Assembly (NCBI GenBank): GCA_017646945.1 | Contig: JAGCLN010000022.1 | Coordinates: 1-8,610, forward strand | Direction: 5' to 3' | Length of the DNA: 8,610 nt | Source of the DNA: Clostridia bacterium | Lineage (GTDB): Bacteria > Bacillota > Clostridia > Christensenellales > Borkfalkiaceae | Part shown: positions 5,572-8,610 of the stretch, piece after piece | How the letters are laid out: every line of letters begins with the position of its first letter | Position numbering within the stretch: position 1 is the stretch's first letter | Program-made: the position numbers and the translations under genes | Notes under the pieces: model-generated | Seen by the model: the letters and a program-made list of their open reading frames with translations, nothing else | Told to the model about the DNA's origin: nothing | Databases searched by the model: none

Positions 5572-6468
5572 ATGGAAGAAAGTGTTAAAAATGAAAACGC
5601 AGTTGAAGAAATCAAGTTTGAAGAGCCTAAGGGCGTATGCGAAAAATCAACTTCGCTCGTGAAAGATTATTTTACCGAAGACGGTAGTGGAAAGATTAAA
5701 GAACTTGCCAACTTATTTGGGCAAAGCGAGAGCGAACTCAAAAAAGAGTTCGGGGTGTTCAAAGCAAAAAAGGTGTATAAAAAACTCAACTATTTTATTG
5801 ATACTAAGCGTCTTTTGAACGCCGATATCATAGATAGTTTAAACGTGGCTACCAAGTACGGTTTTTACGGGGTCACCGTTTATCCCACCGCTTTACCGCT
5901 TGCGGTAGGGTTGCTATCCGGTGGTAGCGTGAAAGTTAGAACTATAATCGACTATCCGTGTGGGGAAAGTTCTTTCAAAACTTTAAAATGCGCTATCAAA
6001 AGCGCTATTAAAGACGGCGCAAACGAACTTTTGCTTTGCCTATCTTCCTATTCGGTTAGAAACGAAGACGGCAAAGAACTTTTAAAAAAGGTTAAAAAAC
6101 TCGTTAAAAGGGCAAAGGCCACGCCACTTTCCATTATGCTTGACACGGCTATTTTATCCCGCGCTGAAATTGAAAACGCAATTAAAACCTTGTTAAGCGT
6201 TGGGGTTAATTCGTTTGCCCTTACCGATTCGAGTGGGGAACTCGATAAGAATTTAAGCGTTGAGTTTTCTCAAACTTTTTCAGGTAAAACGAGTATTGAG
6301 TGTTTCGATAAAATAAAGTGTGTGGAAGTGGCAATCTCAACTTTACTTGGCGGTGTAAATATGCTAACTACCGCAAATTGCCAAGAACTCGTTCTTGATT
6401 TTTCAAAAAAAATCAACGCGTGCGAAGTAGAAGAGTGCCAAGCGCTTGACAAATGCGATAAAGAATAA
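5572..6468 (+). CDS. DeoC-fold aldolase-like protein lacking catalytic residues
   Basis: The 298-aa protein has a charged N-terminal extension of about 75 residues and then a domain that aligns with deoxyribose-phosphate aldolase along its length. Recognisable pieces are YGVTVYPTALPLAVGLL (about 99-115), VKVRTIIDYPCGESSFKT (120-137), the helix ending DGANEL, and IMLDTAILSRAEIENA (188-203). The reaction residues are missing. The Asp of the EVDMVIN motif is Leu154, the Schiff-base Lys of FVKTSTG is Leu217, and the second Lys of GVKASGG is Glu243, with the phosphate-binding Gly-Gly also replaced. It should therefore not be annotated as active DeoC; a binding or regulatory pseudoenzyme is inferred. 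GGAG (5561-5564) before the ATG fixes the start. The next operon's promoter lies in its 3' end. Confidence 0.8.
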   Translation: MEESVKNENAVEEIKFEEPKGVCEKSTSLVKDYFTEDGSGKIKELANLFGQSESELKKEFGVFKAKKVYKKLNYFIDTKRLLNADIIDSLNVATKYGFYGVTVYPTALPLAVGLLSGGSVKVRTIIDYPCGESSFKTLKCAIKSAIKDGANELLLCLSSYSVRNEDGKELLKKVKKLVKRAKATPLSIMLDTAILSRAEIENAIKTLLSVGVNSFALTDSSGELDKNLSVEFSQTFSGKTSIECFDKIKCVEVAISTLLGGVNMLTTANCQELVLDFSKKINACEVEECQALDKCDKE

Positions 6469-6474
6469 TACAAT
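6446..6474 (+). promoter_or_regulatory. Consensus promoter of the ribU-tsaEB-rimI operon
   Basis: A perfect -35 TTGACA (6446-6451), a 17-base spacer and -10 TACAAT (6469-6474) lie across the end of the DeoC-like gene; its codons for Leu-Asp-Lys form the -35. The predicted start is at about 6480, immediately before the FMN riboswitch, so the leader RNA begins with the aptamer. This is the strongest promoter match in the window. Confidence 0.85.
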
Positions 6475-6481
6475 AAAAGCG

Positions 6482-6603
6482 TTCTTTGAGGCGGAGTGAA
6501 ATTCTCCACCGGCAGTATAGTCTGCAAAGGCGCTTAAATATTTATAAGCGCCCCGATACGGTTAAATTCCGTAACCGACGGTATAGTCCGGATGATAAAA
6601 GGA
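6482..6603 (+). promoter_or_regulatory. FMN riboswitch (RFN element)
   Basis: The conserved RFN sequence blocks are present in order: GAGGCGGAGTGAAATTC, CTCCACCGGCAGTATAGTC, a GGCGCTTA/TAAGCGCC hairpin (6529-6536 with 6545-6552), GATACGGTTAAATTCCGTAA, CCGACGGTATAGTCCGGATG. The closing helix P1 pairs TTCTTT (6482-6487) with AAAGGA (6598-6603). This class binds flavin mononucleotide and usually switches off riboflavin synthesis or uptake genes, which agrees with ribU directly downstream. Confidence 0.96.
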
Positions 6604-6614
6604 GTGGGCGCATC

Positions 6615-6645
6615 AAAGGGATAGTTTTATCCCTTTTATTTTTGC
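6615..6645 (+). terminator. Riboswitch-controlled intrinsic terminator
   Basis: AAAGGGATA (6615-6623) pairs with TATCCCTTT (6628-6636) around a GTTT loop, followed by TTATTTTT. AAAAGG in the 3' strand of the aptamer P1 (6597-6602) can instead pair with CCTTTT (6632-6637) of the terminator arm. FMN binding should hold P1 closed and let the terminator form; without FMN the alternative pairing allows readthrough into ribU. The mechanism is inferred from these complementarities. Confidence 0.85.
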
Positions 6646-6656
6646 CCGAAGTGTTT

Positions 6657-7220
6657 ATGAGAAATAATAGATTAGTTTTCGACTCGCAACTTATTGCAAA
6701 AATGGGTATTTTCACGGCTCTTTCTTTCGTGCTTACTTACGCTGAATTTCCTATTTTCCCAAACGTTGATTTTTTAAAGCTTGACTTTTCTAACGTTTTC
6801 GTTTTAATAGGCGGTTTTTCTTTGGGTGCGATACCCGGCGTTATAATCTTAACGATTAAAGAAGCGTTGTGCTTATTAAAATCGACCACTTTGGTAGGTC
6901 AACTTGCAAACCTTTTAATAGGTTTGGCGTACATATTAGTTCCGCTTATACTTTATAAGTATAAAAGAAGTTTCAAAACGGCGGTATTAGGTTTACTAAT
7001 AGGCGTTGTTTTACAATCGTCATTATCACTTTTAATTAACTATTACGTTAATTATCCGTTGTATATTAGCGGTGTAATTTTCTTAACCACACCCGCTACC
7101 AAAGCCTTTTTTGAAACGACTTGGGTATTTATCCTTTTATTCAACGTTATAAAAGCAGTTTCAACCGCAGTTATAACGCTATTACTTTACAAGCGCGTTA
7201 AAAAAGCGTTAAAGATTTAG
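6657..7220 (+). CDS. ribU: Riboflavin ECF transporter S component RibU
   Basis: RibU is the membrane substrate-binding subunit of an energy-coupling factor importer for riboflavin. It works with EcfA, EcfA' and EcfT subunits, which are not in this window. The 187-aa protein has about six hydrophobic segments. Family features are KMGIFTALSFVLTY (15-28), the post-TM1 motif FLKLDFSNVFVLIGGF (39-54), IKEALCLL (67-74), GQLANLLIGLAYIL (81-94) and FNVIK (162-166). The ATG at 6657 gives a normal family length; in-frame reading further upstream would run through the riboswitch and is not real. The ribosome binding site (GAAG, 6648-6651) is weak. The FMN riboswitch in front supports the substrate assignment. 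tsaE follows after six bases. Confidence 0.93.
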   Translation: MRNNRLVFDSQLIAKMGIFTALSFVLTYAEFPIFPNVDFLKLDFSNVFVLIGGFSLGAIPGVIILTIKEALCLLKSTTLVGQLANLLIGLAYILVPLILYKYKRSFKTAVLGLLIGVVLQSSLSLLINYYVNYPLYISGVIFLTTPATKAFFETTWVFILLFNVIKAVSTAVITLLLYKRVKKALKI

Positions 7221-7226
7221 GTTTTT

Positions 7227-7625
7227 ATGGAATACATTTCAAACTCTTTGCAAGAAACTATTAAAATAGGCGAAAATTTTGCCAAAACCTTATCCGCGGG
7301 TGACGTTGTTTTACTCAGCGGTGACCTTGGCGCGGGCAAAACTGCGTTCACGAAAGGCATTGCAAAAGGTTTGGGAATTAGTTGTGAGATTTTAAGCCCC
7401 ACTTATGCGTACATGAACGACTATAACGGCGTTTTATACCATTACGATTGTTATAGGCTTACGAGCGGGGAAGATGCGGAAGCGTTAGGCTTGACCGATT
7501 ATTTTTACGGCGAAGGCATTTCCGTTATAGAGTGGAGTGAAAATATTGCAAGTGTTTTACCTAAAAACTGTAAAAAAGTTACGATAGAAAAAATTCAAGA
7601 AAACTCAAGGAAGATTACGATATGA
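7227..7625 (+). CDS. tsaE: tRNA t6A synthesis ATPase TsaE
   Basis: TsaE is the ATPase that works with TsaB and TsaD to make N6-threonylcarbamoyladenosine at position 37 of ANN-decoding tRNAs. The 132-aa protein has a Walker A motif GDLGAGKT (32-39), the family motif SPTYAYMNDY (57-66), HYDCYRL (72-78) and the late motif ISVIEWSE (98-105). The start has only a short AGG before it, and translation may be coupled to ribU six bases upstream. The stop overlaps the tsaB start by four bases (ATGA). It therefore shares the riboswitch-controlled promoter with ribU unless an internal promoter was missed. Confidence 0.96.
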   Translation: MEYISNSLQETIKIGENFAKTLSAGDVVLLSGDLGAGKTAFTKGIAKGLGISCEILSPTYAYMNDYNGVLYHYDCYRLTSGEDAEALGLTDYFYGEGISVIEWSENIASVLPKNCKKVTIEKIQENSRKITI

Positions 7626-8209
7626 ACTATTTAGCAGTTGATACAAGCGGAAATCATTTAACCGTTCTTTTAAGTAAGAACGGCGCTTTAGATTGCTATT
7701 TTTCTAAAAATATCGGGCTTAAACACTCGGTAACTCTTATGAGCGAGATTGAAAACTTACTTGAAAAAACTCAAACTTCTCTAAGTGAGATTGACGTGTT
7801 TTCGGTAGTTATCGGTCCGGGGTCTTTCACGGGGATAAGAATAGGCGTTGCCACCGTAAAGGCGCTTGCATACGCTTATAATAAAAAAGTTTTACCAGTT
7901 ACTTCTTTTGAAGTTTTAGCATATAATAGCGTAGGCAAAAAAGTTTTATCGGTAATTGACGCGCGCCACGATAACTTTTACGCTTGCGGTTTTGACGGTA
8001 AAGAAGTATCCCTTTCGCCTTGTTTTATTTCAAAGGAAGAACTTGAAAAAAATTCTTCAAACTACGAAGTTGTTTATGATGCGAGCGCAGATTTAGTTAA
8101 GGGTTTAACCCTTGCCGTTGAAAGCAAAATGGAAACCGCAACTGAAGATAGAGAATCGCTTATTCCCCTTTACGTTAAGAAAAGTCAAGCGGAGGAAGAA
8201 CGCAAATGA
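7622..8209 (+). CDS. tsaB: tRNA t6A synthesis scaffold protein TsaB
   Basis: TsaB is the inactive ASKHA-fold partner that dimerises with TsaD and docks TsaE for t6A formation. The 195-aa protein shows NYLAVDTSG at the N-terminus, the signature GPGSFTGIRIG (65-75), the DARHDNFY segment (113-120) and the C-terminal PLYVKKSQAE that matches the family's P-xYLRxSQAE ending. It is somewhat shorter than many TsaB proteins (about 220-240 aa), with the missing length in the second half. Both ends are fused to neighbours by four-base ATGA overlaps, with tsaE before and rimI after. Confidence 0.95.
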   Translation: MNYLAVDTSGNHLTVLLSKNGALDCYFSKNIGLKHSVTLMSEIENLLEKTQTSLSEIDVFSVVIGPGSFTGIRIGVATVKALAYAYNKKVLPVTSFEVLAYNSVGKKVLSVIDARHDNFYACGFDGKEVSLSPCFISKEELEKNSSNYEVVYDASADLVKGLTLAVESKMETATEDRESLIPLYVKKSQAEEERK

Positions 8210-8610
8210 TAAGGTTTTTTCAAAGGGAAGATTTAAAGGAAATAGAAGCGATTGAAAGGGAGTGTTTCCGCGTTCCTTACGCAGAAAAAATGCTTGAAAG
8301 TTCTTTTTCTGCCCCCACCTTTTTCGGCTTGCTCGATAAGGGCGAAGAAGTTAAAGGTTACGTATTTGCAACCGTAGTTTTAGACGAGGCAAACATTGAT
8401 AGGGTGGCGGTTAGAGAAAAATATCGTAGCAAAAAGGTAGCCACAAACCTTTTAGCCGAGGCAGAAAAGCAGTTTAAAGCAAGGGGTGTTACGAGCGTTT
8501 ATTTAGAAGTTAGGCGCTCAAACGACCACGCGCGAAGCCTTTACGAGTTCTTAGGTTTTAAAGTGGTTGGCGTAAGAGAAAGGTATTACGAAGGCGTTGA
8601 AGACGCGTTC
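8206..8610 (+). CDS. rimI: RimI-type GNAT N-acetyltransferase (partial)
   Basis: Only the first 135 codons lie in the window and the frame is open at the edge; RimI proteins are usually about 145-150 aa, so only the tail is missing. RimI acetylates protein N-termini, classically ribosomal protein bS18, and is commonly encoded beside tsaB and tsaD. The C-terminal family pattern is clear: VYLEVRRSNDHARSLYEFLG followed by FKVVGVRERYYEGVEDA. The acetyl-CoA pyrophosphate loop, normally R/Q-x-x-G-x-G/A, reads R-S-K-K-V-A, so the central Gly is Lys. A strong GGAGG (8191-8195) and the ATGA overlap with tsaB set the start. Confidence 0.93.
   Translation, partial: MIRFFQREDLKEIEAIERECFRVPYAEKMLESSFSAPTFFGLLDKGEEVKGYVFATVVLDEANIDRVAVREKYRSKKVATNLLAEAEKQFKARGVTSVYLEVRRSNDHARSLYEFLGFKVVGVRERYYEGVEDAF

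Noticed and set aside
6486..6656. N-terminal extension of ribU beginning at a TTG
   Set aside because: It would translate the FMN aptamer and terminator; the family N-terminus matches the ATG at 6657.

Overview
This AT-rich window looks like the chromosome of a low-GC Gram-positive bacterium, most likely a Clostridia-type Firmicute, possibly an uncultured gut lineage. The reasons are strong GGAG-type ribosome binding sites, an FMN riboswitch controlling a RibU riboflavin transporter, an Obg GTPase with the C-terminal OCT domain, and the gene order yhbY - nadD - yqeK - rsfS, which is also found in Bacillus relatives. The genus cannot be fixed from this sequence.

Left block (1-2306): endonuclease III (nth) and the ribosome-assembly GTPase gene obgE are translationally coupled by an ATGA overlap. 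Between obgE and yhbY lies a 326-base gap. It holds two tandem copies of an imperfectly palindromic element of about 108 bases, 105 consecutive bases of which are identical between copies.

Middle block (2307-4937): a ribosome-assembly and NAD cluster, yhbY - nadD/yqeK - rsfS. NadD and YqeK are fused into one 374-aa protein. A four-TM membrane protein of unknown function is inserted on the minus strand between yhbY and nadD. It shares a bidirectional terminator with yhbY and back-to-back promoters with nadD. Both of those divergent promoters place the transcription start at or next to the ATG, so both mRNAs look leaderless.

Right-middle block (4915-5571): the apparent gap after rsfS contains a minus-strand structured RNA gene of about 220 nt. 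It has its own sigma-A-like promoter and a tiling set of helices. My best guess is the raiA-motif RNA of Firmicutes, but the family assignment is unverified. Next to it is a small one-TM protein gene on the minus strand.

Right block (5572-8610): a DeoC-fold protein that has lost all three catalytic residues of the aldolase, then a consensus promoter, an FMN riboswitch with a terminator, and an operon ribU - tsaE - tsaB - rimI. The tsaE/tsaB pair belongs to tRNA t6A synthesis. The rimI-type N-acetyltransferase gene runs off the window edge; tsaD commonly follows in this arrangement. Nearly all genes are housekeeping. The novelty lies in the RNA gene, the palindromic tandem repeat, the leaderless divergent promoter pair and the aldolase pseudoenzyme.
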